Assembly (NCBI GenBank): GCA_947495035.1
Contig: CANLXI010000006.1
Span: forward strand, 171,257-235,256
Direction: 5' to 3'
Source of the DNA: an uncultured Granulosicoccus sp.
GTDB taxonomy: Bacteria > Pseudomonadota > Gammaproteobacteria > Granulosicoccales > Granulosicoccaceae
DNA length: 64,000 nucleotides
Shown: positions 25,833 to 34,645 of the stretch, one piece after another
How positions within the stretch are numbered: position 1 is the first letter of the stretch
Layout of the letters: every line of letters starts with the position of its first letter
Program-made: the position numbers and the translations under genes
The notes under the pieces: model-generated
What the model saw: only the letters and a program-made list of their open reading frames with translations
The model's database searches: none
Told to the model about the DNA's origin: nothing

Positions 25833-27292
25833 ACCCGCTCTGGACTCTGGTTCCGCCGCTGGCGGTCATTCCATTCATCCTGTTCTTCGGTGAAAGGCGC
25901 AAGAACCTGCGCGAAGGCTCGATCATCATCGCCGGTCTGATACTGCTGCTGATCAACAACGGCATCTACAGTGATGTAGTCGCCGGTGTGCCGGTGCAAA
26001 GCGGCGAACTGGCGCTGCTGGCGGATTTTTCACTGAAACTCTCGGCCGAACCGATGGGCGTCGTGTTCGGGCTGCTGGCCAGCTTCCTGTGGGTGGTTAC
26101 CACCGTCTACAGTATCGGTTACATGCGTGGTCATCACGAAATCAATCAGACGCGTTTCTATGTCTGCTTTGCCATCGCGCTGGCAGCGGTCATGGGCGCG
26201 GCTTACGCGGACAATCTGCTGACCCTGTTCGTGGCCTACGAGGTCATCACCATCTCCACCTATCCGCTGGTTACCCATGCCGGTGGTGATGGTGCGCGCA
26301 AGGCAGGGCGTATCTACCTGGGCATGCTGATGGGCACCTCCATCGGTTTTCTGCTGCCTGCCATCATCTGGGTGGCAGCAGCTGCCGGCACACTGGATTT
26401 CGTGCCCGGTGGGGTGCTGGCCGATGCCGGAATCGGCAAAGGGGCCATGGCTGTGTTGTTGGCGCTGTTCCTGTTTGGTATCGCCAAGGCCGGTATCATG
26501 CCGTTTCATCGCTGGCTGCCTGCGGCGATGGTGGCACCGACGCCGGTCAGTGCGCTACTGCATGCGGTGGCGGTGGTCAAGACCGGTGTGTTCAGCGTAC
26601 TGAAGATCGTCACCTACACATTCGGTATCGACACCGTGACCGTGGCAGGGGCTGCGCAATGGTTGTTGCCCGTTGCTGCCTTCACGGTTCTGGCCGCCTC
26701 CATCGTGGCGTTCACCAAGGACAATCTGAAGGCGCGGCTGGCCTATTCGACGATCAGCCAGCTGTCCTACATCCTGCTGGCAGCCCTGCTGGCCACGGTC
26801 ATGTCGGTCAGCGGTGGGGTGCTGCATATCGTCATGCACGCCTTCGGCAAGATCACCCTGTTCTTCTGCGCCGGGGCCATCATGGTGGCGCTGCACAAGT
26901 CGGAAATCTCGAAGATGAATGGCATCGGCCGGCGCATGCCCGTGACCATGGGCGCGTTCTTCATCGGCGCGATCAGTATCATCGGCCTGCCGCCGACGGG
27001 CGGTTCCTGGAGCAAGTTGCTGATTGCCGGTGGCTCGCTGGACAGTGGCACGATCCTGTGGGTGTCGGTGCTGATGCTCAGTACCCTGCTGAACATTGCC
27101 TACCTGCTGCCCATACCACTTCGAGCCTTTCTCAAGCCGGATCCGGACCTGAAACCCGGTGAAACGGCAACCTGGCAGGAAGCGCCGTATGCCTGTCTGT
27201 GGGCGATTGCGCTCACGGCCACCGGCTGCGTCCTGCTGTTTCTTTTTCCGCGTCCGCTGACCGAACTGATCGGACTGATCCAATGGCGATGA
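25829..27292 (+). CDS. Antiporter-like subunit (NuoM/MrpD family), second copy
   Basis: This 487-residue polytopic protein belongs to the same proton-channel family but is distinct from the preceding gene. It keeps Glu in FVAYEVITISTYPLVTHAG, Lys in GIAKAGIMPFHRWLPAAMVA, and His and Lys in HIVMHAFGKITLFF, so it should be able to conduct protons. It starts inside the previous gene (ATGA overlap), implying fixed stoichiometry. Additional NuoM-like subunits beyond MrpA and MrpD are not part of the classical seven-gene mrp operon. Confidence 0.88.
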   Translation: MNPLWTLVPPLAVIPFILFFGERRKNLREGSIIIAGLILLLINNGIYSDVVAGVPVQSGELALLADFSLKLSAEPMGVVFGLLASFLWVVTTVYSIGYMRGHHEINQTRFYVCFAIALAAVMGAAYADNLLTLFVAYEVITISTYPLVTHAGGDGARKAGRIYLGMLMGTSIGFLLPAIIWVAAAAGTLDFVPGGVLADAGIGKGAMAVLLALFLFGIAKAGIMPFHRWLPAAMVAPTPVSALLHAVAVVKTGVFSVLKIVTYTFGIDTVTVAGAAQWLLPVAAFTVLAASIVAFTKDNLKARLAYSTISQLSYILLAALLATVMSVSGGVLHIVMHAFGKITLFFCAGAIMVALHKSEISKMNGIGRRMPVTMGAFFIGAISIIGLPPTGGSWSKLLIAGGSLDSGTILWVSVLMLSTLLNIAYLLPIPLRAFLKPDPDLKPGETATWQEAPYACLWAIALTATGCVLLFLFPRPLTELIGLIQWR

Positions 27293-27753
27293 ATTCAGAC
27301 AAGCAAGCAGATTCGGGAATGGGTGCCGGTGCAGACAGTACGGGGCCTGAGTCCATGGCACCGCTGGCCCGCTATTTTCAGTGGACGGACAATCCGGCGA
27401 GTGTTGATCGCTTCATCCGCATTCTGAGCTATGTCTGCGTGGTGCTGTTCCTGATCGATATTGTCTGGCCCCGCTATACCAAGGTGCCGGGGGAGGGCCT
27501 GTGGGGGTTCTACGCCATCATCGGCTTTGTTTTCTTCAGTCTGTTCGTCATTGCCTCACGCTTTCTGCGACTGTTCACCGAGCGTGGCGCCGACTATTAC
27601 GCGCCTGATTGTGTGGACGCCGAAGAATACCCCGAGTCCGCCACCGAGCAACTGAACCATGTACAGCGCCCGAACGATACCCTGAGCAGCCTGGGCAGAC
27701 AGATGCTGGGTCGCAGGAACAGCGGTAGCGAACGCGAGGGAGCCTCCTCATGA
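27289..27753 (+). CDS. Two-helix membrane protein of unknown function in the antiporter operon
   Basis: This 154-residue protein starts at ATG 27289, overlapping the upstream stop as ATGA (27283 is possible). It has a polar Gly/Ser-rich N-terminal tail of about 40 residues, two membrane helices (SYVCVVLFLIDIVWPRYTKV; GFYAIIGFVFFSLFVIASRF) and a polar C-terminal tail of about 65 residues. It is locked between two large channel subunits by overlapping starts, so an accessory or assembly role in the complex is likely. I do not recognise the family from classical Mrp. Confidence 0.75.
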   Translation: MNSDKQADSGMGAGADSTGPESMAPLARYFQWTDNPASVDRFIRILSYVCVVLFLIDIVWPRYTKVPGEGLWGFYAIIGFVFFSLFVIASRFLRLFTERGADYYAPDCVDAEEYPESATEQLNHVQRPNDTLSSLGRQMLGRRNSGSEREGASS

Positions 27754-29441
27754 TGAATCTGATGGCTCCACCGTTTCTCTATCTGATAGCAGCACTGATC
27801 TGTCCGTTTCTGCCGTCGCGCTGGCGTGCATTGTTGCTGCTCGGCATTCCGGTTTTTGCTCTGATGGTCATGCTGGCGTATCCTGCCGGTGAGCATGTCG
27901 TATGGTCGGTGGTGGGTTTCGATCTCACCTTCATGCGCGTTGACAAACTCTCGACCATCTTCGGCATCATCTTCTCGATTGCGGCGCTACTGTCAGGGCT
28001 CTATGCCTGGCATGTGCGGGACACGGTGCAGCAGGTGGCAACCCTGGCCTATGCCGGCGCCGCCATAGGCGGTGTGTTCGCCGGTGATCTGATCAGTCTC
28101 TTCCTGTGGTGGGAAGGCACCGCGGTCGCATCGGTCTTTCTGATCTGGGCGCGCCGTACGCCGGCAGCAACCGCGACAGGCATGCGTTATCTGCTCATCC
28201 AGGTGCTCTCCGGAGTGCTACTGCTGGCAGGCCTGCTGGTGCATTATCACGATACCGGCTCCATTGCATTCGAACACCTCGGTCTGGTCAGCACCGGTAC
28301 CTTCCTGATCTTTCTCTCCTTCGGTATCAAGTGCGCATTCCCCTTGTTGCACAACTGGCTGGCCGATGCCTATCCGGCAGCGACCATCACAGGTACCGTG
28401 ATACTGTCTGCGTTCACCACCAAGATGGCCGTCTATGCGCTGGCGCGTGGATATGCCGGTACCGAGGTGCTGATCTACATCGGCGCCGTAATGGCGCTGT
28501 TTCCGATCATTCTGGCGGTGGTCGAGGACGACCTGCAACGCGTACTGGCCTACAGTCTGAACAGCCAGCTGGGCTTCATGGTGGTGGGTGTCGGTATCGG
28601 TTCGGAAATGTCCATCAGCGGTTCGGCCGCACATGCCTTCTGCAGTGTGCTGTATCAGGGACTGTTGTTCATGAGTGTTGGTGCGGTCGTCTACCGGACC
28701 GGCACCTCCAGAGCATCCCGACTCGGTGGCCTGTACCGGACCATGCCCGTGACCATGCTGTGTTGCCTGGTCGGAGCGGCGTCGATCTCGGCGGTGCCAC
28801 TGTTCAGTGGCTTTGTATCGAAGTCGCTGATTCTGGATGCATCCGGTTACAACGGCAACTATCTGGTGTGGCTGGCCCTGCTGGCAGCGTCCGTGGGTAC
28901 CGTGGTGCATACCAGTATCAAGGTTCCCTTCACCTTGTTTTTCTCGCGCGACAGTGGCAAGAGACCGGCAGAGGCGCCTGTGCACATGCGCCTGGCAATG
29001 ATCATTGCCGCGTCTCTTTGCGTGATCATCGGTGTGTTTCCGGGTCTTCTGTACAGCCTGCTGCCGTTCAGCGTCGACTATCATCCCTACACCTTTGATC
29101 ACGTGCTGGTGCAGTTTCAGCTCTTGCTCTTCGCGGCGCTGGCGTTCGTGGTGCTGAAGAAGATCGGACTCTACCCGCGAACGGTAGCTTCGACCATGCT
29201 TGATGTGGATGTCATCTACCGCAAGTGGATACCGGCACGTCTACCGCTGGTGGCACGTCGGGTGGCGGATCTCAATGCCAGTGCCCGTCAGGGTGCGCTA
29301 GGTTTGCTGGGCAATGGCTATGGTGTCATCGAGCGACTGACACGCCCTGGCGCACCTCTGGCGCGAGGCTGGAGCGTGGCAAGCATGATGTTCGTGGTGA
29401 TCGTGCTGATGTGTGCCGTGCTGGTGCTGAATCTGCTGTAG
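27750..29441 (+). CDS. Antiporter-like subunit (NuoL/MrpA N-terminal family), third copy
   Basis: This 563-residue polytopic protein has the Proton_antipo_M fold. The helix 5 Glu is in SLFLWWEGTAVASVFLIWA, and a Lys is in GIKCAFPLLHNWLADAYPAA. In the region equivalent to His...Lys in the other copies, it reads HAFCSVLYQGLLFMSVG, so the Lys is replaced by Gln. It is shorter than MrpA (about 800) because the C-terminal MbhD/E part is encoded separately upstream. It ends the operon and overlaps the preceding gene (ATGA). It may complete the pump or serve as a modified, non-conducting channel. Confidence 0.88.
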   Translation: MMNLMAPPFLYLIAALICPFLPSRWRALLLLGIPVFALMVMLAYPAGEHVVWSVVGFDLTFMRVDKLSTIFGIIFSIAALLSGLYAWHVRDTVQQVATLAYAGAAIGGVFAGDLISLFLWWEGTAVASVFLIWARRTPAATATGMRYLLIQVLSGVLLLAGLLVHYHDTGSIAFEHLGLVSTGTFLIFLSFGIKCAFPLLHNWLADAYPAATITGTVILSAFTTKMAVYALARGYAGTEVLIYIGAVMALFPIILAVVEDDLQRVLAYSLNSQLGFMVVGVGIGSEMSISGSAAHAFCSVLYQGLLFMSVGAVVYRTGTSRASRLGGLYRTMPVTMLCCLVGAASISAVPLFSGFVSKSLILDASGYNGNYLVWLALLAASVGTVVHTSIKVPFTLFFSRDSGKRPAEAPVHMRLAMIIAASLCVIIGVFPGLLYSLLPFSVDYHPYTFDHVLVQFQLLLFAALAFVVLKKIGLYPRTVASTMLDVDVIYRKWIPARLPLVARRVADLNASARQGALGLLGNGYGVIERLTRPGAPLARGWSVASMMFVVIVLMCAVLVLNLL

Positions 29442-29522
29442 CGGCGGCGAGGGGCGGTCAGCGCTGCGTCAGCACATCATGTGGATTCGGCGATTGATGA
29501 GCAGCTCGAACCCTGTTTCATG

Positions 29523-29546
29523 GGGTGGCCCGTTTCAGGGCCACCC
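29523..29546. terminator. Hairpin after the antiporter operon
   Basis: A perfect 9-bp GC-rich stem, GGGTGGCCC (29523-29531) and GGGCCACCC (29538-29546), closes a 6-base loop (GTTTCA). It lies about 80 bases past the last antiporter gene and just before the 13-bp repeat array. No T-run follows, so it would be a weak intrinsic terminator or an RNA 3' end-protecting hairpin. Confidence 0.55.
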
Positions 29547-29573
29547 GGTTCGGGGCTGGAGAAATAACGGGTT

Positions 29574-29859
29574 GAAGTGCTTGTCTGAAGGGCGTGCTTG
29601 AAGGGCGTGCTTGAAGGGCGTGCTTGAAGAGCGCATCTGAAGAGCGTATCCGAAGTGCGTATCCGAAGTGCGTATCTGAAGTGCGTATCTGAAGTGCGTA
29701 TCTGAAGGGCGTGGCTGAAGGGCGTATCTGAAGTGCGTGGCTGAAGGGCGTATCTGAAGTGCGTGGCTGAAGGGCGTATCTGAAGTGCGTGGCTGAAGTG
29801 CGTGGCTGAAGGGCGTGGCTGAAGGGCGTGGCTGAAGGGCGTATCTGAAAGGCCGATAC
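29574..29859. repeat. 13-bp tandem repeat array (minisatellite), about 21 units
   Basis: GAAG recurs every 13 bases from 29574 to 29834, giving 21 units, with a degenerate 22nd at 29847. The consensus is GAAG(T/G)GCGT(A/G)(T/G)CT. Variants cluster: units 2-4 end GTGCTT, units 6-10 carry GTATC, and later units alternate GTGGCT and GTATCT, as expected from slippage and unequal exchange. All three minus-strand frames are open through the array simply because the unit has no reverse stop. The array lies between genes and I do not treat it as coding. Confidence 0.95.
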
Positions 29860-29994
29860 AATCAGGCAAGTATTCAAGACTATTCAGTCTTTCTCCGCGG
29901 TCTTGGCGGGATTATCATGCTCTCACTGCAAGACAGTCCCCACAAACACCGGCAAGCGGCCATACCTGGTCATGTCAGACGGCGGAGCTCAACC

Positions 29995-30360
29995 ATGGAT
30001 TACAGCCTTGTTCTCAGAGTGATCGGCATTCTGCTGCTCATCGTCGGCATTGTGCTGGTCTGGAACCCTGAGCTGGTCAGCAAGCAGGCAGTCCCGGAGA
30101 ATACATTCGCCGCCACCGAGAGACGAATATGGTGGGGCCTGATCATCGGGTTCGGCACCCTGCTGCTGTTTCATCACGATTTGCAGCCGTGGATGGCCAC
30201 CATCGCGGCTACTGCCTCTGCACTGCTCTTCGGCTTGCTGGTCGCCAGGCTGATCGGAATCATGCTGGACGGCTCGGTGTTGAAACAATGGATCAACGTG
30301 GGCATCGAGCTTGTCATGCTGGTGCCGTTGGTATGGTGGTACCTGCGTGTCCGATCGTGA
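29995..30360 (+). CDS. DUF4345-like small membrane protein
   Basis: This 121-residue protein has four hydrophobic helices. Its beginning (VLRVIGILLLIVGIVLVWNP, then ELVSKQAVPE) and the central RRIWWGLIIGFGTLLLFHHD fit the DUF4345 family of small inner-membrane proteins. ATG 29995 is chosen over an upstream ATG at 29917 because GGAG lies just before it and the upstream residues are polar. No function is known for the family. It stands alone between the minisatellite and the convergent eda gene. Confidence 0.7.
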   Translation: MDYSLVLRVIGILLLIVGIVLVWNPELVSKQAVPENTFAATERRIWWGLIIGFGTLLLFHHDLQPWMATIAATASALLFGLLVARLIGIMLDGSVLKQWINVGIELVMLVPLVWWYLRVRS

Positions 30361-30443
30361 TCCAAGGTGTGCGGTGATGTCGAAGGCCGTCTGGTTCAGA
30401 TGACGTGTCAGGACATCGATGATGTGCAGGAACTCTCCCTGAT

Positions 30444-30481
30444 GCCTGCTCAGCCTCGAACGAAGATGAGGCTGAGCAGGC
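30444..30481. terminator. Bidirectional hairpin between the DUF4345 gene and eda
   Basis: A perfect 14-bp stem, GCCTGCTCAGCCTC (30444-30457) and GAGGCTGAGCAGGC (30468-30481), has a 10-base loop. It lies between two convergent genes, 84 bases past one stop and 37 bases past the other. There is no T-run, but the stem strength and location make a shared transcription end likely. Confidence 0.7.
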
Positions 30482-30517
30482 AGAGGGTTCGAGCTGTCGA
30501 CTAGCGTTGTACGGCGA

Positions 30518-31138
30518 TCATGAACGCAGTGATTCGCAGGCGCTGGACAGCTTGGTAATCCCTTCCCAGTCACCAGCCTCGACCATGGCTGCCGGAGCAA
30601 CCCAGGAACCGCCCACGCACAGAACGCTGGGCAATGCCAGATAGTCCTTGGCAGTATCCGCCGTCACGCCGCCCGTGGGGCAGAAGGAGATCTCGCCGAA
30701 GGGGCCGCTGAAGGCCTTGAGCAGTTGGGGCCCACCGGCTTGAGACGCCGGGAAGAATTTCAGCTCGGTAAAACCGCCGTCACGAGCCCGCATGATATCG
30801 GCCGGTGTCATGATGCCCGGCAGCAGCGGCATGTTGATGGCGTTCGCCGCCTTGCCCAGCTCGATGGTGAAACCCGGGCTCACGGCGAATGTAGCGCCGT
30901 GATCCTGTGCCCGCTTCAGGTCATCACCGTCCAGCGCCGTGCCCACTCCGACAATGGCACCGGGTACATCAGCCATTGCCTTCATGGCTTCCAGGGCGAC
31001 GGGGGTGCGCAAGGTCACTTCCAGTACGCGCAGGCCACCGGCCACCAGTGCTTCTGCCAGAGGGCGGGCCTTGGCGACGTCATCGATGACGAGAACCGGA
31101 ATGACCGGTGCGACTTGCATGAGTTCACGAACTTTCAT
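30518..31138 (-). CDS. eda: 2-keto-3-deoxy-6-phosphogluconate aldolase (KDPG aldolase)
   Basis: This 206-residue class I aldolase is full length. The Schiff-base lysine is in [15 protein letters not shown], the catalytic Glu in [16 protein letters not shown], and phosphate binding is seen in [15 protein letters not shown]. It splits KDPG into pyruvate and glyceraldehyde-3-phosphate, the second step of the Entner-Doudoroff pathway. It follows edd by 57 bases on the minus strand, so edd-eda form an operon read from the HexR-box promoter region near 33040. Confidence 0.97.
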   Translation of the reverse strand: MKVRELMQVAPVIPVLVIDDVAKARPLAEALVAGGLRVLEVTLRTPVALEAMKAMADVPGAIVGVGTALDGDDLKRAQDHGATFAVSPGFTIELGKAANAINMPLLPGIMTPADIMRARDGGFTELKFFPASQAGGPQLLKAFSGPFGEISFCPTGGVTADTAKDYLALPSVLCVGGSWVAPAAMVEAGDWEGITKLSSACESLRS

Positions 31139-31195
31139 GATGCTGTGGGGCTCCTGTAGCGAAGGTTGCGTTGGTAGGTCTGTGGCACGGCTCGA

Positions 31196-33022
31196 TCACT
31201 CCTCGAACAGGCTGACGGCGCCAAGCTCGGCACTACAGACATGATGCCGGAAAGCGGAGAATAATTCGCGTCCCATGTTGACGGTCTTGCGGCTGAGATC
31301 GGGGACGCTGACTTCGCGTGCATCCCACTCGGCTTCATCCACCAGGGCCTGCAATGTGCCGGATTCGGCATCCATGCGGATGATGTCGCCGGTTCTGACT
31401 TTCGCCAGCGGGCCATCCAGCACGCACTCGGGGGAGACGTGAATGGCTGCCGGGACCTTGCCTGAAGCGCCGGACATGCGTCCGTCGGTGACCAGACCCA
31501 CCTTGAATCCGCGGTCCAGCAACACACCCAGGATGGGGGTGAGCTTGTGCAGTTCGGGCATGCCGTTGGCGCGTGGTCCCTGATAGGCGATGACGGCGAT
31601 GAAGTCGTGTTCCAGCTCACCGTTGTCGAAGGCTACCCGAAGGGCGTCCTGCGAATGAAAGACGACGGCGGGTGCTTCGATGATGCGGTGTTCCTGCTTG
31701 ACGGCAGAGGTCTTTATGACGGCGCGACCCAGATTGCCGGACATCAGTCGCAGACCCCCGTCGGCCTGGAAGGGCGCCTTGGCGGTGCTGATGATGGAGT
31801 CGTCGACCGATTGCTTCAGGCCATCGCGCCAGGCCAGTGTGCCGTTGTCGAGCCAGGGTTCCTGAGTGTACTGGTAGAGGCCGCTGGCACCGGCTACTGT
31901 CTGAACGTCATCATGCAGCAGGCCGGCATCGAGCAGCTCCCGGATGACGAGCGCCATGCCGCCGGCGGCATGGAACTGATTGACGTCGGCCTGGCCACTG
32001 GGATAGACATGAGTCAGCAGCGGAATGGCATGGCTGAGAGTGTCGAAATCATCCCAGTTGATGCTGATGCCGGCCGTACGGGCGATGGCGACCAGATGCA
32101 GGGTGTGATTGGTTGATCCGCCGGTGGCCAGCAGGCCGATGATGGCATTGACGATGGCCTTCTCGTCGATCATGCGACCCAGCGGCGTGAACTCGTTACC
32201 GCGTGCCGTCAGAGCCAGTGCGCGTTGGGCTGCAGCCGTGGTCAGCGCCGAACGCAGTTCGGTGCCGGGGTTGATGAAAGCGGCACCCGGCAAGTGCAGA
32301 CCCATGATTTCCATCATCATCTGGTTGCTGTTGGCCGTACCGTAGAAGGTGCAGGTGCCGGGGCCGTGATACGAGGCGCTTTCCGAGGCCAGCAGGTCTT
32401 CACGGGTGGCCTTGCCTTCGGCAAACAATTGTCGGGTACGGGCCTTCTCCTTGTTGGGGATGCCGGTGGTCATCGGGCCGGCGGGGATGAACACGGCTGG
32501 CAGATGACCGAAGGACAGGGCACCCATCAGCAGTCCCGGTACGATCTTGTCACACACGCCGAGGAACACGCCGGCGTCGAAGACATTGTGGGACAGGGCG
32601 ATGGCTGTCGACATGGCGATGACGTCGCGACTGAAGAGCGACAGCTCCATGCCCAGCTGGCCCTGGGTCACGCCATCGCACATGGCGGGTGTGCCGCCGG
32701 CTACCTGGGCGGTCGCACCCACGGCGCGGGCGGCCTCGCGGATCTTCTCCGGGGCATTCTCATACGGCTGGTGCGCCGAGAGCATGTCGTTGTAGGAGGT
32801 GACGATGGCCAGGTTGGGGGCCCGTTCGGCATGCAGCACGATCTTGTCCCGCTCGGGGGCAGCGGCAAAGGCATGCGCCAGATTGGTGCAGCCCATCATG
32901 CCGCGGTTGGGCGGCGCGTCCGCCAGCGCATTGATGCGGGCCAGATAGGCGGCACGGGTCTCCCGGCTGCGTTCGATGATGCGTTGAGTGACGTCGTCGA
33001 CGGCGGTATTGAGCGAGGGCAT
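31196..33022 (-). CDS. edd: 6-phosphogluconate dehydratase
   Basis: This 608-residue IlvD/Edd-family enzyme is full length. Cluster-binding cysteines are in [24 protein letters not shown] and [33 protein letters not shown] and [20 protein letters not shown] are family hallmarks. It dehydrates 6-phosphogluconate to KDPG using an Fe-S cluster. ATG 33022 has GGAGAG four bases upstream; an ATG at 33034 is less likely. The gene is divergent from zwf across a region with HexR-type boxes. Confidence 0.97.
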   Translation of the reverse strand: MPSLNTAVDDVTQRIIERSRETRAAYLARINALADAPPNRGMMGCTNLAHAFAAAPERDKIVLHAERAPNLAIVTSYNDMLSAHQPYENAPEKIREAARAVGATAQVAGGTPAMCDGVTQGQLGMELSLFSRDVIAMSTAIALSHNVFDAGVFLGVCDKIVPGLLMGALSFGHLPAVFIPAGPMTTGIPNKEKARTRQLFAEGKATREDLLASESASYHGPGTCTFYGTANSNQMMMEIMGLHLPGAAFINPGTELRSALTTAAAQRALALTARGNEFTPLGRMIDEKAIVNAIIGLLATGGSTNHTLHLVAIARTAGISINWDDFDTLSHAIPLLTHVYPSGQADVNQFHAAGGMALVIRELLDAGLLHDDVQTVAGASGLYQYTQEPWLDNGTLAWRDGLKQSVDDSIISTAKAPFQADGGLRLMSGNLGRAVIKTSAVKQEHRIIEAPAVVFHSQDALRVAFDNGELEHDFIAVIAYQGPRANGMPELHKLTPILGVLLDRGFKVGLVTDGRMSGASGKVPAAIHVSPECVLDGPLAKVRTGDIIRMDAESGTLQALVDEAEWDAREVSVPDLSRKTVNMGRELFSAFRHHVCSAELGAVSLFEE

Positions 33023-33040
33023 AGATCTCTCCATCCAGCT

Positions 33041-33055
33041 TGTAGGTTAACTACA
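33041..33055. promoter_or_regulatory. HexR-type operator upstream of edd
   Basis: TGTAGGTTAACTACA is an inverted repeat with TGTAG/CTACA arms and closely matches the known HexR site type (TGTARTWxxAxTWYACA). It lies 19-33 bases before the edd start, where a bound repressor would block edd-eda transcription. The likely regulator gene, hexR, is 2.4 kb away. The assignment rests on motif shape and gene context. Confidence 0.75.
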
Positions 33056-33127
33056 CGATTATGTCACACGAAAGTTATGTTGCTATGACAAAATGTGGTT
33101 AGAATTCGAAATATCTTGTAACACTCC

Positions 33128-33145
33128 TAGTTAAACAGTTAACTA
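33128..33145. promoter_or_regulatory. Palindrome in the edd/zwf control region
   Basis: TAGTTAAACAGTTAACTA has perfect 7-bp arms (TAGTTAA/TTAACTA) around ACAG. It resembles the flanking HexR boxes in its half-site (GTTAACTA) but is three bases longer, so it may be a second HexR site or a site for another regulator of zwf. Confidence 0.5.
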
Positions 33146-33150
33146 TCATT

Positions 33151-33166
33151 TGGTAGTAAAATTACA
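33151..33166. promoter_or_regulatory. HexR-type operator abutting the zwf start codon
   Basis: TGGTAGTAAAATTACA contains GTAGT-AAA-ATTAC, close to the HexR consensus TGTAATAAAATTACA. It ends two bases before ATG 33169 and takes the place where a Shine-Dalgarno would normally be; none is visible. Binding here would directly cover the zwf translation start region on the DNA and could block transcript elongation. Confidence 0.65.
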
Positions 33167-33168
33167 AA

Positions 33169-34644
33169 ATGAATCTAATCAGCAATGAATCCCTGCAGCC
33201 ATTCGACTTCATATTGTTTGGCGGCACCGGCGATCTCTCCATCCGCAAGCTTATTCCGGCACTTTATTTCAGACACTGCGAGAAGCAGCTGCCTGATGAT
33301 GGTCGCATCATCGCCAGCGGTCGTACAGCGATGGATACCGCAGAGTTTCGGGCCAAGCTCGATGTGGAAGTGCGCGAGCACATCAGTGAGCAGGATTTCG
33401 AGGAAGAGGCCTGGCAGGCCTTTCTGGAGCGAATCCAGTACTATGCCGTCGATGTCAACGATGTCGCAGCCTACCAGCCTCTGGTGGATGCACTGAAAGG
33501 TCGCGAGGATCACGTCCGCGTCTTTTATCTGTCGGTTGCCCCCAGTCTGTTCACTCAGATCACCAATGGGGTTCACGAAGCCGGGCTGATCACCGCCAAC
33601 AGTCGTGTGGCGCTGGAAAAGCCGTTGGGGCGTGACGAGAAGTCGGCCGAGGAGATCAATGATCGACTGTCGGATGTCTTCAGTGAAGAACAGATCTATC
33701 GAATCGATCATTACCTGGGCAAGGAGACCGTACAGAATCTGCTGGCCTTGCGATTCGGTAATGCGTTTTTCGAACCCCTGTGGCGCGCCGAACACATCAG
33801 CGATGTGCAGATCACCATTGCCGAATCCCTGGGAGTCGACAGTCGCGGAGCCTTCTATGACCAGACCGGTGCGCTGCGCGACATGGTACAGAATCACCTG
33901 TTGCAGCTGCTGGTCATCCTGGCCATGGAGCCCCCTGTCAGCATGGATCCGGATGCGGTTCGTGATGAGAAGATCAAGGTGTTGCGGGCGTTGAAACCCC
34001 TGACCGGTATCGACGCCATCGAGAACTCGGTGCGCGGGCAATACAAGGCTGGAGCCTACAAGGATGGCCCCGTGCCCGGCTATCTGGACAATGCCGATAT
34101 TCCCGACGACAGCACGACCGAGACCTTCGTGGCACTGCGGGCAGAGATCGCCTCCTGGCGCTGGGCAGGGGTCCCGTTCTTTCTGCGCACGGGCAAGCGT
34201 CTGGAGAGCAAGACCACCGAGATCGTCATCAATTTCAAGAAGATTCCGCATTCGATATTCCCCACTGCCGATGGTTTCAGCATTCCCAATCAGCTGATCA
34301 TCCGTCTGCAGCCGGAAGAGAGCATTCGCATGCGTATCTACGTCAAGGCCTGGGGGGATGACATCGAGTTGCAGCCGGTTCATCTGAATCTGGATTTCAA
34401 TGATGTCTTCCAGAAGCGCAAGATGATTGCCTATGAGCGCCTGCTTCTGGATATCATAAGAGGCAACCCTACCTTGTTCATGCGACGCGACGAGGTGGCA
34501 GCCGCCTGGGCCTGGATAGATCCGATCCAGGAGGCCTGGGAACAGTATCAGTATTCACCGAAGAGCTATACGGCAGGCACCTGGGGACCCGGGGCTGCCA
34601 ATGCTCTGATCAGCAAGGACGGGTTGCGCTGGCATGAGGATTGA
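33169..34644 (+). CDS. zwf: Glucose-6-phosphate 1-dehydrogenase
   Basis: This 491-residue protein is full length. The NADP-binding motif is GGTGDLSIRKLIPALY near residue 18, the active-site RIDHYLGKETVQNLLALRFGN is near 180, and EKPLGRD is present. It oxidises glucose-6-phosphate to 6-phosphogluconolactone, feeding the pgl, edd and eda steps encoded around it. Its stop overlaps the region of the pgl start, and pgl and hexR follow on the same strand as a likely operon. Confidence 0.97.
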   Translation: MNLISNESLQPFDFILFGGTGDLSIRKLIPALYFRHCEKQLPDDGRIIASGRTAMDTAEFRAKLDVEVREHISEQDFEEEAWQAFLERIQYYAVDVNDVAAYQPLVDALKGREDHVRVFYLSVAPSLFTQITNGVHEAGLITANSRVALEKPLGRDEKSAEEINDRLSDVFSEEQIYRIDHYLGKETVQNLLALRFGNAFFEPLWRAEHISDVQITIAESLGVDSRGAFYDQTGALRDMVQNHLLQLLVILAMEPPVSMDPDAVRDEKIKVLRALKPLTGIDAIENSVRGQYKAGAYKDGPVPGYLDNADIPDDSTTETFVALRAEIASWRWAGVPFFLRTGKRLESKTTEIVINFKKIPHSIFPTADGFSIPNQLIIRLQPEESIRMRIYVKAWGDDIELQPVHLNLDFNDVFQKRKMIAYERLLLDIIRGNPTLFMRRDEVAAAWAWIDPIQEAWEQYQYSPKSYTAGTWGPGAANALISKDGLRWHED

Positions 34645-34645
34645 A

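Noticed and set aside
29574..29859. CRISPR-like array
   Set aside because: Units are contiguous 13-mers with no unique spacers and no cas genes nearby.
29477..29877. Three overlapping minus-strand frames with 13-residue peptide repeats
   Set aside because: They arise because the 13-bp unit contains no reverse-strand stop and its period is not a multiple of three, so every reverse frame is open. None has a ribosome site or recognisable start region.
30480..30510. GGTTCGA-like stretch as a tRNA T-arm
   Set aside because: No acceptor, anticodon or D-arm can be folded around it.
33175..34383. Minus-strand frame of 402 codons opposite zwf
   Set aside because: zwf is unambiguous and full length; the antisense frame has no recognisable domain.
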